DNA of 64,000 nt, taken from Anthracocystis setariae (taxonomy: Eukaryota > Basidiomycota > Ustilaginomycetes > Ustilaginales > Ustilaginaceae). Position 1 is the first letter of the stretch. Each line of letters begins with the position of its first letter. This document shows, piece by piece, positions 49,580 through 59,864 of the stretch. Both the position numbers and the translations under genes were made by a program. The stretch covers positions 1 to 64,000 of the forward strand of contig CAKMXJ010000032.1 of NCBI GenBank assembly GCA_928724745.1, written 5' to 3'. Under the pieces are notes generated by a model, which was given only the letters and a program-made list of their open reading frames with translations, was not told the DNA's origin and did no database searches.

Positions 49580-52192
49580 TCAAGGCTTGGCCTCATTCAA
49601 GTGGAAGAAGCCTCCGGTAGACAGTGAGGCGGGCCAGTCCGCATCGGAATCGCCACATCCTTCGATCTCGGCATCCGTCAGAATCAGCTCGACCTTTCTC
49701 TCTGCACTGGGAGATCCGGGGAACAGGTCATCAAAGCTCATCCTGCATCGCGAAGGATGAGGTTTGCCATCGATCAGCACTTTCTCTACGAACGCCCTGA
49801 CACCTCTTGGGATCTCTTTGCCGATCGATTTGACGTCATATCCAGTCACGGTGACCGTCGCCTTGCCCAGCACCGGGTTGTTGATCGTATACCCTGGCAT
49901 AAACGGCGACAAGATCAACAGCTCCTTGGTTCCTGGCGTCGGATAAAGGCCCAGCAGATACCAGTTCAGCAACGATGCCATCGCCGCGTTATCGTCGTTT
50001 CCCGGGATGCCTCCCGGTTTGAGCGAAAAGTAAGTCGCGACGACATCCCTCACCCTCCTTATGCTCTTGTACGGCTTTCCGATCACACTGTACATCGTTG
50101 GACAATCGAAGCTCGGCTCATTGCCCGGTGCAAAGTAGCCCTTCTTGAAGAAATGATCCAGCCTCTTCTCGAACGTCTCCTTACCGCCCATCAACTGGAC
50201 CAACCCCGCCTTGTCGTGCGGCGCATAGAAGCTATACTCCCACGAAGAAGACTCGTAGACGCCAAAGTCGTTCTCAGCCTGCAGACTGCATGCGTGGCTC
50301 GAATCGTTGTCCAGCGGAGAACAGAAGGTTGGGTCGGACGGCATGAACGTTCCATTGGCGAACCTACGCTGGACAAAGGTCTTGAATCCATCGCTGGCGG
50401 TGTGGTGGTCGAAGTTGAGCGAGTAGTTGAGCGAGGCCTTGGCGTATCTCTGGATGTCATCCGCTGGCTTGCCTAGAGCCTGAGCCGTCATCGCCGCCGT
50501 AAAATCACCAAAGGCGTACTCAAGCGATCGACTCGCCTCCCTCGTTTGCTCTCCCACCGAAACCGGATCCAGATAGGCAAATGGAATGTATCCGTACTGC
50601 TGGTAAGGCGCAGCTTGACGACCTTCATACTCCCACTGTGGTGAGGGGACATCGATATCGTGCTGCATAGCCTGGTACAGCTCGTCCGTGTTCACGCCCA
50701 AGGCACTCGCTGCACCGGCATACTTGACCGCAAAGTCTGCCAACACCGGTACGCCGTGATTTGCACCTTGGATGAAGCCCTTGACCTGGTTGGCCCTACA
50801 CTCCGGCAACCAGCCCTCCTTCCTCCACCCATCGATGTACGTTTCCACGATCTCTGCAAACTCCTTCGGGCTCGTCAAGGACAAGAACGGAAACAACGTA
50901 CGGAACGTATCCCACGTGCAATACAACCCGTCAAAGTAGGGCGCGCTTGTTTCGAACGGTCCGCTTCCCGTGGCATTGTTGGGAGACAGGAAAGTGCGGT
51001 AGAAACTCGTGTAGAACAGCCTCTTGATGTAGTCGGGCGTGGCGTCGGCGAGTTGGATACGCTGCAGCTTGTCTTCCCAGGCGGCTTGACTCGCATCGAT
51101 CGTCTTTTCAAAGTCGTAGTCGGGGATCTCGGTCTCCATGTTGGTGCAAGCATCTTGGGCCGAGGTGAATGAAACGCCCCGACGCACAGTGATGGTGACA
51201 TCGGCCTCGGCCTTTGGATCGGTATCGAAGCCGACCAAGGCGCCGGCTTGATACTGCCCAAGCTGCTGCGAGACCCTCACCCAATGGTCAAGATCCGTTC
51301 GCTTGGCGTCCATACCCCTTCGATTGCCGCCGAAGAAAGCATGCGATGACAGCTTCTGTTGGCCGTTCAGCTGGAGATCCACGCATTGGAAGGCGTTGTA
51401 ATGGAAAATGCCTGGCCCGAACGAGCTCAACCAAGTTCCGTTCATCATCAAACGACCTTTCTCCCAGTCCGCCTTCATCTCTCCTCCGCGGAAAGTGCCA
51501 GGCGAATCGTTGGTCCAGTCCAACACCAAGTGGGGACTCGACTTCATCCTCTTCATCTCCCCCTTCGGAAAGGTGTATTTCTCCAACGTCGCCCTCCTCG
51601 TCGAGGTCAACTCGATCTTGATCCCATCCTCGAGGGTGGTGGTGAAGTAGCCCGGTCGACCTTGATCGGTGCCGTTTTTGCGCATCCTTTCTCTTGGCTC
51701 CAGCAGGGTGGGACAGGCATCGAGGACGTTGTCCGTGCAGAGGACCGGCATGATGCAGAAATTGCCGTAACTGCCGGAACTCGAACCGGTGCCGGAATCA
51801 TGCAAGGGCGAGACGCCGCGTGTGGGTTGGTCCGATGGCCAAACGTAACCCGCAGGAGCATAGCCTTCGACGTTGATCGTAGGTTTGGCCATGCCATAGG
51901 GGACCGAAGCACCGGCGAAGACGTCACCAGGGTCGTTGTTGGCTTCGGTCCCAACGAAGATGTTGACGTATTGCGTAAGACCGGCAGTATGCTTGCGGTT
52001 GGGGACGCTTTCTTTAGGCTCAGAGTGAACGGAGTGGGAGAGTGCGCGAGCGCGAACATGATGCATGCGGTCAGAACCGAGCACGAAGGGGTGTTCGGAT
52101 GAACCCGCAAAGACAGGCGTCGCGCGAGCCAACGCCGCGTTGAGCCCAGGCGAACCGAGGGCCACTACAAGAGTGAGGTGTGAAAACTTCAT
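49580..52192 (-). CDS. Secreted glycoside hydrolase family 92 alpha-mannosidase
   Basis: The protein has 870 residues from ATG 52192, chosen because MKFSHLTLVVALGSPGLNAA is a good signal peptide. The open frame starts at 52255. GH92 landmarks are YVNIFVGTEANNDPGDVFAG, VPYGMAKPTI, SPLHDSGTGS, YFDGLYCTWDTFRTLFPFLS, WEYSFYAPHDKAG and GIPGNDDNAAMASLLNWYLL. The last carries the conserved Asp pair; the catalytic mechanism needs Ca2+ and inverting hydrolysis of alpha-1,2 (or related) mannosides. Family members are about 750-850 residues, so it is full length. It probably trims mannans or N-glycans outside the cell. Several N-glycosylation sites are visible. Confidence 0.93.
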   Translation of the reverse strand: MKFSHLTLVVALGSPGLNAALARATPVFAGSSEHPFVLGSDRMHHVRARALSHSVHSEPKESVPNRKHTAGLTQYVNIFVGTEANNDPGDVFAGASVPYGMAKPTINVEGYAPAGYVWPSDQPTRGVSPLHDSGTGSSSGSYGNFCIMPVLCTDNVLDACPTLLEPRERMRKNGTDQGRPGYFTTTLEDGIKIELTSTRRATLEKYTFPKGEMKRMKSSPHLVLDWTNDSPGTFRGGEMKADWEKGRLMMNGTWLSSFGPGIFHYNAFQCVDLQLNGQQKLSSHAFFGGNRRGMDAKRTDLDHWVRVSQQLGQYQAGALVGFDTDPKAEADVTITVRRGVSFTSAQDACTNMETEIPDYDFEKTIDASQAAWEDKLQRIQLADATPDYIKRLFYTSFYRTFLSPNNATGSGPFETSAPYFDGLYCTWDTFRTLFPFLSLTSPKEFAEIVETYIDGWRKEGWLPECRANQVKGFIQGANHGVPVLADFAVKYAGAASALGVNTDELYQAMQHDIDVPSPQWEYEGRQAAPYQQYGYIPFAYLDPVSVGEQTREASRSLEYAFGDFTAAMTAQALGKPADDIQRYAKASLNYSLNFDHHTASDGFKTFVQRRFANGTFMPSDPTFCSPLDNDSSHACSLQAENDFGVYESSSWEYSFYAPHDKAGLVQLMGGKETFEKRLDHFFKKGYFAPGNEPSFDCPTMYSVIGKPYKSIRRVRDVVATYFSLKPGGIPGNDDNAAMASLLNWYLLGLYPTPGTKELLILSPFMPGYTINNPVLGKATVTVTGYDVKSIGKEIPRGVRAFVEKVLIDGKPHPSRCRMSFDDLFPGSPSAERKVELILTDAEIEGCGDSDADWPASLSTGGFFHLNEAKP

Positions 52193-52255
52193 CCCGGAAC
52201 ACAGGCTGAAGAGGAAGATGGGAGGACCGGTGGATGGGAAGGACCAAGTGGACAT

Positions 52256-53009
52256 TGCTTTGGCTTTATGTACCCTCTTTTAGCCATGAATTGGTGGGCT
52301 GAACTCGTCTCGAAGCGCAATGCGATGTTGTGGGGAGCTTACAGGAGCCCCTGACCTGCTGGCTGTCAAATGAAATCGGATCGAGCCCAAGTGTCACCGT
52401 GCGTCGCTCGCGGCATGTCCCCACCATCGTGAGAGTGTGTGTGTGACAGTGCGGATCTGCGTTGCAACCCACGCGGATAGTGGTGAGCGGATAGGCGCAA
52501 GACGTTGGCTCGGCTAGCGGGGGGAAGTTAAGTGCGGGCGGGCTGGTCTAGTCAGAGGCGTGCCACGCTCGCCAGGACCGAGCGCGGTTGTGGCTCTAGA
52601 AGGAAGGAAGATACTGGGTAACTCAAATTTGGAGGGCCTGAGAACGTTTGATCTAGAATGATAGCTTGTCTTCGATTTCGGGAAGGAAGGCTTGAATCCA
52701 CTGTCGAAAGAGACCACCACGGCTAGGACGGATGCTGCGTTCTCAGGTGGCTGGTTGCAAAGGAGGTGTCATACAAACGTCGCTTATGAAGAAGCAGGAG
52801 ATGGGTCCCCCACCCGTGCTTCGGTGTCTCTTCAACTTTAGTGTAGGAGCGGCTGGTACAAAGCGTTTTAGTGGTATCATCAGTATTTTACTGCAGCAGA
52901 ACCTTGTTTTAGAGGTCATGAAACTTGTTTCGAGACGGAGCTCATCAGGGTCGAGCAGGGGTGATGAAACATGCCGTTTGGGCCGCAAAACGCATTGATC
53001 CTGCTCGTG
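52256..53009. other. Intergenic region
   Basis: The left part is the likely promoter of the GH92 gene. No gene or repeat is seen before the LOR pseudogene. Confidence 0.45.
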
Positions 53010-53700
53010 TTCGTTTTCCCGCTGTTATAGGCTTTGTCCAGACAGACACAGATGACAGTTACCAGGGTTGTATTGACACCGGGAGCGATGGTCACTTCGT
53101 ACGCCTGTCTGTCAACTTCGTACATTCATTCGAAAGGAAGGCTAGAACGAGGTCAGAAACTTGATCTGATCGCGCCAGGTATAATCTATCGAGTTGCAAG
53201 AATGTATTTGCACATGAGTCCCCACTTGGCACGTTCTCGGTTGATATTTTTGCCACCACAAACCCAGTCTGAATGACTACAACGTCCACCACTCTCGCTG
53301 GCCGTTGATGGTAGCGAGATTTGCAAAAGTGATGTCCAGCCGTCGGTTGAAACCGCCATTGATTTCAATCCTAAACCGCCGCTGGTGGTGCTCTTGACCG
53401 CATTTGTAGCCCTCATAAGTCGAGGGGAACGAGAAGGATTGGCGACGCAATTCGAACCGACTCGACGGGCGCATTGTGATCCAGCAAGATCTTTCGGTAA
53501 CGCATCGAGAAGGCCTGGGTTTCCAACGTAAAGATTGGTTTGCCAGTGACTGCATCTTTGACGGCGAAATCGTCGCATTTCACGTCATTAGCAGCGCGAT
53601 CGGGCTAGTGTGGATGACGTACTGATCAAGAATGCATGCCCATGGTGTAGGGCGAAGGTGGCAATGGAACGCCGGTTGTCGGCCTAACGGTCGCCCTTTG
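53010..53700 (-). pseudogene. Decayed LOR-domain gene, copy of the gene at 55018-55841
   Basis: Read on the minus strand, pieces match the intact neighbour in order: ILDQYVIHTSPIALL (for ILREFTVHQQPIVLR), DDFAVKDAVTGKPIF (for DDFAIKDAVTGHPIF), YEGYKCG, RRLDITFANLATINGQREWW followed by TL (for AKLHITFNNLATDGRPEHWT), GFVVAKI, and finally YEVTIAPGVNTTLVTVICVC (for YEVTIAPGVDAALVTAICVC). An in-frame stop, a frameshift before the RPSSRFELRR segment and a stop after WTL break it. It is a former tandem duplicate about 2 kb from its parent. It might instead be a very divergent gene with introns at the breaks, but the stops make this unlikely. Confidence 0.75.
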
Positions 53701-55017
53701 ATTTTGGATCTTGGTGACTGTGTGTTACATTCGATGCTTGTTGTCGAGAGCTGCACAAGAAAGCCTGCTTGTTCTCGTTTCAATGTCATTTGTTGGGTTG
53801 GGATAGCTGCAATCGTGGGATTGCTAAAGTACCTATCTCTGCTGGTTCACCTCGAATGGACCCTGACAAAGGGGCAGACAAGAGTGTATTCTACCGGCGT
53901 AATAGCCCAGCGCATTCCGCGGGCACTAAGAAGCCAATCATCGCTGATGGAACACCTGCAGTTAAGTCATGGTCGTGCTATGCGTTTACTGTGACAAGTA
54001 GGCCCGAATGCGCCTCGCAGCCAGAGGATGGCCCTGAGAACGTTCAGAGCACCAACCCCACCTTGGGCGCTGTTGGTGACATCTGCCATGCACGGCAGAC
54101 CGCGCTGTGAAGTGACGTTTTGGCATGAATCTGGGATGACAACGATGTAACATGTCTCGCCCTAAAACACACTTGGGTTGAATACCAACGGCACAGCCCT
54201 AACCACCACCACCACCACCACCACCGAGCCGAGCCGAGCCGAACTGGTGGTGAGCATTTCCCCGAAGCGCTTCGCACCAACTTCAAAGTCTGGATTGCTC
54301 AGACGCAGCCGCGGGTGCCAAGTCTCGTCAGTTGCATGTGGTCTACTGCAGGTGCAACGAAAAATGTGGGGTAGACCGCACCTTTTCCGGTTCGCTGGGT
54401 TGTATTATGATACGACCGTTCAGCTAGGCGGGTAGTTGATACAAAATCATGTCTTCGAGATACGCTCAGAGACAGCATCCTTAGCAACCGCAGCTCGAGA
54501 ATCCTTAGCTGATGATTCAGAAAAGTGGCTCAGCGAAACATCACACACTGTGACGCTGACTGGGGTGGTAGTGGCAAGCATAAATCGAAATCATGGCGTG
54601 TAGGAAGTACAGACCATAGCTGTTCCTGCATCGACCTTTCGTCTAGTAAGATCGTCTGCCGATTCGTATGACTCCTGGTCTGCTTGGTTGCTTCGATCTC
54701 TGCAGTCGGCAGCCACATGCAACAGGGCCACCATCAGCCCGGGCGTGTAGCGTTGGTAACAGCGGTCTGTTTCTGTCTGGATGAAACCTTCCGTGGCAGA
54801 AAGCCAAAGCGCTCGTACAACCGCCTTTTCCTATGCCAACTTTTTCAGCTGGTAGCTTTGCAGGTGATGCCTGTTGACACCAAAGACTTGTCCGCCCTAC
54901 TATCTACGCCGACAGATGGACGTCTTGGCCCGAATTGGGAAAGACTGCGCTCGGCCCAAAGTAGGGGAGGCAGGCCGGCTGCACTGACGATGCTTCTACT
55001 GTATCAGAGATGATCGA
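53701..55017. other. Intergenic region
   Basis: There is no supportable gene. It contains a short (CAC)n run and GAGCC repeats near 54200-54240. The decayed LOR copy's promoter would have been here. Confidence 0.45.
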
Positions 55018-55841
55018 TCAGAATACACTGGCTTCTCTGTCGTCGTGGTAGGCTTCGTCGAGGCAGACACAGATGGCTGTGACGAGGGCGGCATCGACAC
55101 CGGGTGCGATGGTCACCTCGTACGTCTGCATACCGACTAGATGGTGGAGAATAGCAAACCCAAGAGGCAAAATAGTAGATAAGCATCAGTAAAGTAGACT
55201 TGTGGCGAAAAAGCTGCTTGCGTCCCACGTAGCAATGTGTACTTACAAAGTTGCCTCAGATTTGCATAGTCACGGTTGATATCGGCAACTACGATACCGG
55301 CGGTGTTCATGATTTGAGAATGACCCGAGTACCACTTTCCTTTCAACGTCCAGTGCTCTGGTCGGCCGTCGGTTGCGAGGTTGTTGAACGTGATATGGAG
55401 CTTTGCATTGATGATGCCGGTTTTTTCGATGTTGAAGAGAATCGCATTGTCGTCGCCGCACTTGTAGCCGACGTACTGTGCCAACAGCTTGAACATTTTG
55501 CGCTTAAAGTCGAACAGCGGTCGACCATTGTAGTCGACGAGCGTTTTCCTCTGCCTGACCGAAAAGAACTTTGCGTCGATGCGAAAGATGGGATGTCCAG
55601 TGACGGCGTCCTTGATAGCAAAGTCGTCGCCGGACCAAGAAACGACTTCACGAATTCGCAGAACAATGGGCTGTTGATGGACCGTAAATTCGCGAAGGAT
55701 GCCCATCTGGTAGGGCGGAGGAGGAAGATAGACGCCTGCCGCCTGTTGAAACGGTGGCCCTTGGGGCTGTTGCATCGGTCTTTTCTTGAACATGTCGAAA
55801 GTGCTAGAAGTGGTGGAGGAAAAGGGGGAGCCGGAGAGCAA
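55018..55841 (-). CDS. LURP-one-related (LOR) domain protein
   Basis: There are two exons, 55841-55247 and 55136-55018, with a 110-nt intron (GTAAGT to CATCTAG), giving 237 residues (221 if the second ATG, 55793, is used). After a Pro/Gln-rich start the LOR/Tubby-like fold is seen: ILREFTVHQQPIVLRIREVV, DDFAIKDAVTGHPIFRIDAK, TLVDYNGRPLFDFKRKMF, INAKLHITFNNLATDG and, in exon 2, YEVTIAPGVDAALVTAICVC followed by LDEAYHDD. LOR proteins share the phospholipid scramblase/Tubby barrel. In plants LURP1 is needed for defence, but fungal members have no assigned role. The unspliced frame would end in a hydrophobic run that is really intron. A decayed copy lies just downstream. Confidence 0.88.
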
Positions 55842-56455
55842 CGACTGCTCAAGCTGGTGGATGATGACTGTAGGAGATCCAAGGACGGGACGGCAGAAGT
55901 CGGACGAGGTGGATAAGTGGATGCGTATTTAAACTTGCCAGACCCTGACGAGTGGACCACGTTGGTAGGGTTTTGCGCAATACTGCACTGTAGCAGCTGT
56001 TGTTGTTGCAGATCACCACACCATATTGTACTTGGACACAGTGTCACAAATCACGAGAGTGTACTAGTACAGTACAGTACTGGGCGGTACAGTAGAGCAT
56101 GTTGTTTCCACGGTTGGCCAAAATCCGAAAGCGGAAAGGGCATGTCTAGATTTTTGTGTCGGCGGGGCTACGGACGTGCAGAAAATACGATTTTATGCAA
56201 AAGCGAGACACACCGCCTCCCGTACTTGGCTGGATGTTTGTATCGCTCGTTTTGCACCGCATTTTCAAGGCAAATGGTGGAGTTGCTGCGACGACTGGCA
56301 CAGCACGGCCAAGTCGATGTAAGTATGACTCTGGAAGGATGATGGGAGGGCGTATGCAAGTCAGACTCAAGCTGATCATGATATGAGGATGCGGTTGTCG
56401 CAGCAAGAGTAAGGGTACAAACGAGCGGGACAAAATCGAGCTGCGATCGGATAAA
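55842..56455. other. Intergenic region
   Basis: This holds the promoter side of the LOR gene (ATTTAAA near 55925) and the 3' flank of the DUF1295 gene. Three TACAGTA words cluster at 56066-56094. No gene is seen. Confidence 0.45.
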
Positions 56456-57346
56456 TCAATTTTTGGTGCCAATAAACGGTACAAAGCAGGGCACCTCGTC
56501 CTTGTACTTTTTCCACTGCGGGTTGTCCTTGTGCTTCTTGTCTCCGCTCTGTTCCAACATGGGTACGCCCGAGATGAATCGGATCAGACCGTACTCGAGG
56601 ATCGGGCTCAAGGCAGCTAGACCGACTGCCCAGCTAGGATAGAAGGTGCCGGCACTAGCGATGGCAGTGGTAGCCAACACAAACTGACCCGTCCACAGAC
56701 TCACTTCGCCAAAGTAGTTGGGATGCCTGGACCAGCTCCACACCCCCGAGGTGATGAAAGGCTCGTTGTGCTTGCCAGCTTGTTTCTCTTGCCTCCACTG
56801 CGACTTTTGACGATCAGCAGTGACTTCAAGACCCATGCCGGCGATCCAGATGGCGAGACCGACAAAGTCGCGCGCACCGAGCGGAGGTTGCGATGCCTTG
56901 GGGATCGAGTTGACCAGATAGACAGGCAGCGCCGTGATAGCGATCCAGGTGGCCTGCATCATCCAAGCGCCGAAGAATTTGGGCGGACTTTGCTTGATCT
57001 CGTCGAAACGACTGTCGCCTCCGGACTTTTTGATGCGCTGGAAGAGGAAGCTGCCGAGACGCATGGCCCAGAAGAGGGTGAGACCGGTCATGATGGTTTG
57101 ACGAGGATGGAAGGCAGACAGCGAGGTGGGAAGCGAGATATTGCTGAAACCATCGACATAACGGGCGCGAATCCAAGGCATATAGAGCGAGAGACCAGCT
57201 GCAGATATGAAGCCGAGCGAACCGCAGAGATCGTAGTACTTTTCGGTCTTGAGCGGAACAGCGATGGTGGCGCAAGCGGCCTGGAAGCCATAAATGACAC
57301 CCAAAGTGGGCAGCAGCGCCTTGAGACCAACAGTATATGCGCTCAT
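56456..57346 (-). CDS. DUF1295 / steroid-5-alpha-reductase-like membrane protein
   Basis: The protein has 296 residues with about six hydrophobic segments. The diagnostic C-terminal part is present: DRQKSQWRQEK, FITSGVWSWSRHPNYFGEVS, then ISGVPMLEQSGDKKHKDNPQ and WKKYKDEVPCFVPF. This is the DUF1295 pattern related to steroid 5-alpha reductases and isoprenylcysteine methyltransferases, where the RHPNYFGE stretch and nearby residues bind the nucleotide or methyl donor. It is probably an ER membrane enzyme acting on a lipid. The substrate is unknown. Confidence 0.88.
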   Translation of the reverse strand: MSAYTVGLKALLPTLGVIYGFQAACATIAVPLKTEKYYDLCGSLGFISAAGLSLYMPWIRARYVDGFSNISLPTSLSAFHPRQTIMTGLTLFWAMRLGSFLFQRIKKSGGDSRFDEIKQSPPKFFGAWMMQATWIAITALPVYLVNSIPKASQPPLGARDFVGLAIWIAGMGLEVTADRQKSQWRQEKQAGKHNEPFITSGVWSWSRHPNYFGEVSLWTGQFVLATTAIASAGTFYPSWAVGLAALSPILEYGLIRFISGVPMLEQSGDKKHKDNPQWKKYKDEVPCFVPFIGTKN

Positions 57347-57431
57347 CTTTCCAACGACCGATGCGAGGTAGGGAGCGGATGATAGAGTGATGGTGGATCC
57401 GCACTACTGGGCAAACCACAACCGATCAAGC

Positions 57432-57437
57432 TATATA
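57432..57437 (-). promoter_or_regulatory. TATA box of the DUF1295 gene
   Basis: TATATA on the minus strand, about 86-91 bp before ATG 57346, next to CACGTG. Confidence 0.45.
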
Positions 57438-57924
57438 CACGTGCAGGGAGCGAGCGAGTGAGCAAGTTGGTAGGCAGGCAAGCTTGCTGAGTGGATTCGA
57501 ACCAGAATGACGGACACGCGCAAGAAGCATGAGCGCGTTAGGCAATCAAATCAATCATCTTCGAGGCTTTGCTTTAAATAGGCAGCAGCGACAGCCGCTC
57601 GACTGATATATCGCTTCCGCGGCAATGTGGGTTGGAGCCAAAGCTGATTCACTCGACAGCTTCGATGCAGCAGTGCAGTGCAGTGCAGTATGTGGCTGGA
57701 TCGCGGTGCATCGCGTTCCTGCCCGCTCGAGTTGAGTTTGATCAATGTGGAGGCGTGTCATTTGAATTTTGCTAGTCGAATGTATGAATGAGTGATCTCA
57801 CATTGTTGTGACACTGCAAATTGAACCGTCGCTGTGCCATTTTGCCTCAATCGACGGACATGCACGCTGAAGATCTCCGGCACGTCACTGCTCGCAGACA
57901 CATATAAAAAAGTAGAGCACAGTA
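57438..57924. other. Intergenic region left of the Tc1 element
   Basis: No gene is seen. A GCAGTGCAGTGCAGTGCAGT run lies near 57670. The stretch ends with the TA target copy of the Tc1 element. Confidence 0.45.
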
Positions 57925-59270
57925 CAGTACGTGTCCAAAAGTTTCCGCACGATTTTTTTTAATTACATAACACACGTACGGTAACATGTTCTTGTGATCG
58001 TGTATACTTCGCAATGGTATGACAATGCTGCATAGAACTTGGATTGATATGATGTTAGTGGCTTCTGCTAAGTACATTTGATGGTGAGGACAAGCTTAAC
58101 TAATACTTGAGAGGTCCTCCGTTCTTGCGCAAGATCATCCTGACCCGTTCCGGCATTGAGGAGATAACAGCGTTGACGTGATCCATGGTGACATCCTCGT
58201 TCCAAACCTCTTGAGCGGCGATTGCAAGCTGTTGTCGGGTCCGTGGCATCGGTCTCCGCTTACTGAGCTTATTCTTGAGGATAAACCAGATGTTCTCGAT
58301 AGGATTAAGGTCTGGTGACATGCTGGGATGGTGTTGTGAGACAATGTGATGACGACGGCGGCTGTTCTTCGCGATCCTGGATTTGTGTACTGGAGCGCCA
58401 TCTTCAACAACTGACATGTCTTTTCCTGCAACAGCATCCTTGAGCGGTCCGTCCACAATGAGCTCAGCGTACTTTCTTCCAGTTAGAGTTTCTGCTTTGG
58501 TCCATGCTCCATTAATATGATGTCTTGGCTCCAGCGGGATGACGACGAGAGGTGTTTTAAAGTTCCGGGCAATGCCTGCCCAAACCATGATCGATTGCCG
58601 GCCACTGTGGAACGTTGGGACCAAATGCCGTAGCTCAGTTCGTTCGCCGAGCCGGCGGGATACCCAAGATCGGCCTGGTCTCTCTCCAAGCTCGACGTTA
58701 CTCTCGTCCGTGAACAACACCTTCCTCCAATTAGTATGACGGTTTGCTCTCGCCCATAGCACACGTTCACGCATGTGCTTACTGGATAACCATGGTTTTT
58801 TTAGAGCAATACGACGGTTGATTCCATGCTTGTATGCTATTCTGCGAAGCTGTGTAACAGATACATGTCCAATCGCCGAGGATAGCTGCTTCCAGGACGA
58901 GAACGGTGTTCTGAGTACCTCACGAATAACAGTACGCTCGTCGCGATCGTTATACTTCAGAGGCCGGCCTGACCTCATAGCAGTGTTGAGGTTTCCCCGT
59001 GTATGGTATTTCCGGACGGTGTCAGAGACTGTGCTCTTCGGAATGCTTAATGTCTCACTGATCTTTCCCAGCGAGTAGCCTTCCTCGCGAAGTACTACCA
59101 CCTGGGATCTCTCAGTGATCGATAGCTCTTTACTACGGACCATGTTGTCATGCTGTTCATGTAATGTCATTACCATGTCATCTAGACGCTATAACACATT
59201 ATCGAGGAGGAGGAGGAGCGAAAATTTAATTAAATTATTGGACCGTGCGGAAACTTTTGGACAGGTACTG
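57925..59270 (-). mobile_element. Complete Tc1-type DNA transposon
   Basis: This is a 1346-bp element flanked by TA at 57923-57924 and 59271-59272. The terminal inverted repeats are about 27 bp (start CAGTACSTGTCC, end TTTCCGCACG) with one mismatch. It contains a single uninterrupted transposase gene. Ends, target site and intact frame make it a likely young, possibly active copy. Confidence 0.95.
58100..59176 (-). CDS. Tc1/mariner transposase, DD34E
   Basis: The protein has 358 residues. ATG 59143 (MVRSKELSITERSQ) is a likelier start, giving 347 residues, the family norm. The N terminus has two helix-turn-helix units (GYSLGKISETLSIPKSTVSD; SSWKQLSSAIGHVSVTQLRR) with a GRPLKY linker like the GRPR motif. 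The catalytic acids are the Asp of VLFTDESNV, the Asp of VVEDGAPVH and the Glu of DLNPIENIW. There are 34 residues between the second and third, so it is DD34E as in Tc1. It cuts and pastes the element at TA sites. No stop or shift is seen. Confidence 0.95.
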   Translation of the reverse strand: MVMTLHEQHDNMVRSKELSITERSQVVVLREEGYSLGKISETLSIPKSTVSDTVRKYHTRGNLNTAMRSGRPLKYNDRDERTVIREVLRTPFSSWKQLSSAIGHVSVTQLRRIAYKHGINRRIALKKPWLSSKHMRERVLWARANRHTNWRKVLFTDESNVELGERPGRSWVSRRLGERTELRHLVPTFHSGRQSIMVWAGIARNFKTPLVVIPLEPRHHINGAWTKAETLTGRKYAELIVDGPLKDAVAGKDMSVVEDGAPVHKSRIAKNSRRRHHIVSQHHPSMSPDLNPIENIWFILKNKLSKRRPMPRTRQQLAIAAQEVWNEDVTMDHVNAVISSMPERVRMILRKNGGPLKY

Positions 59271-59272
59271 TA

Positions 59273-59864
59273 CAGTGCAAGCTACTGCAAGCTACTGCAA
59301 GCCACCTGTCCGACTGAGTTCTTGGCAAATCTGGCTGTCACACCATTTTTTGGCATTGTACAGTACTGTACTGTCGACCAATTCATCCATGTTTGACAAG
59401 TCTAGTGTCCTACAAGACTAGGAGGCCACTTGCCTCACCAGGCTATCAAACATGCTATGCCGTCTCGTCCAACATACAAAACCAAAACAGCGTGAAAAGC
59501 CCTAAATGCGGTGTCAGCTGTTTGCACCATGTCAAAACAATTTTTCCGACCTGTCTGTCGCACACATTCATACTCTCTGTACTCCAATGTATTATAAAGG
59601 GGCGTAATGCGTTTTTTTGCTTTCTTTTTCTTTCCGAGCGCGGTGGGGCTTCATGAAACCCTCACCAGTAGTGGTGGTGGTGTTAGATGTCACAAGCGAT
59701 GTTCGATGCTGAACCAATATTTATAGATTTTACATGGCTCAACTGCAGTTGCACTCTTTCACACCGCTACTTCCGTATGTTGCTCTAGCATCCATCGATT
59801 TCTTTTCTCACTACCACCATATACCCTGTGCCTTCTCGCTCTCAAGCATCTCTGACCATCCAAA
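59273..59864. other. Intergenic region between Tc1 and PNS1
   Basis: CAAGCTACTG is repeated at 59278-59300. TACAGTACTGTACTGT lies near 59358. TTTATAG near 59720 may serve as TATA for PNS1. No gene is seen. Confidence 0.45.

Noticed and set aside
51359..52102. Plus-strand frame opposite the GH92 gene
   Set aside because: It is a shadow of a well-supported secreted enzyme gene.
57485..57520. Possible tRNA B box (GGTTCGAATCC on the minus strand)
   Set aside because: The T-stem does not pair and no A box lies at the right distance.
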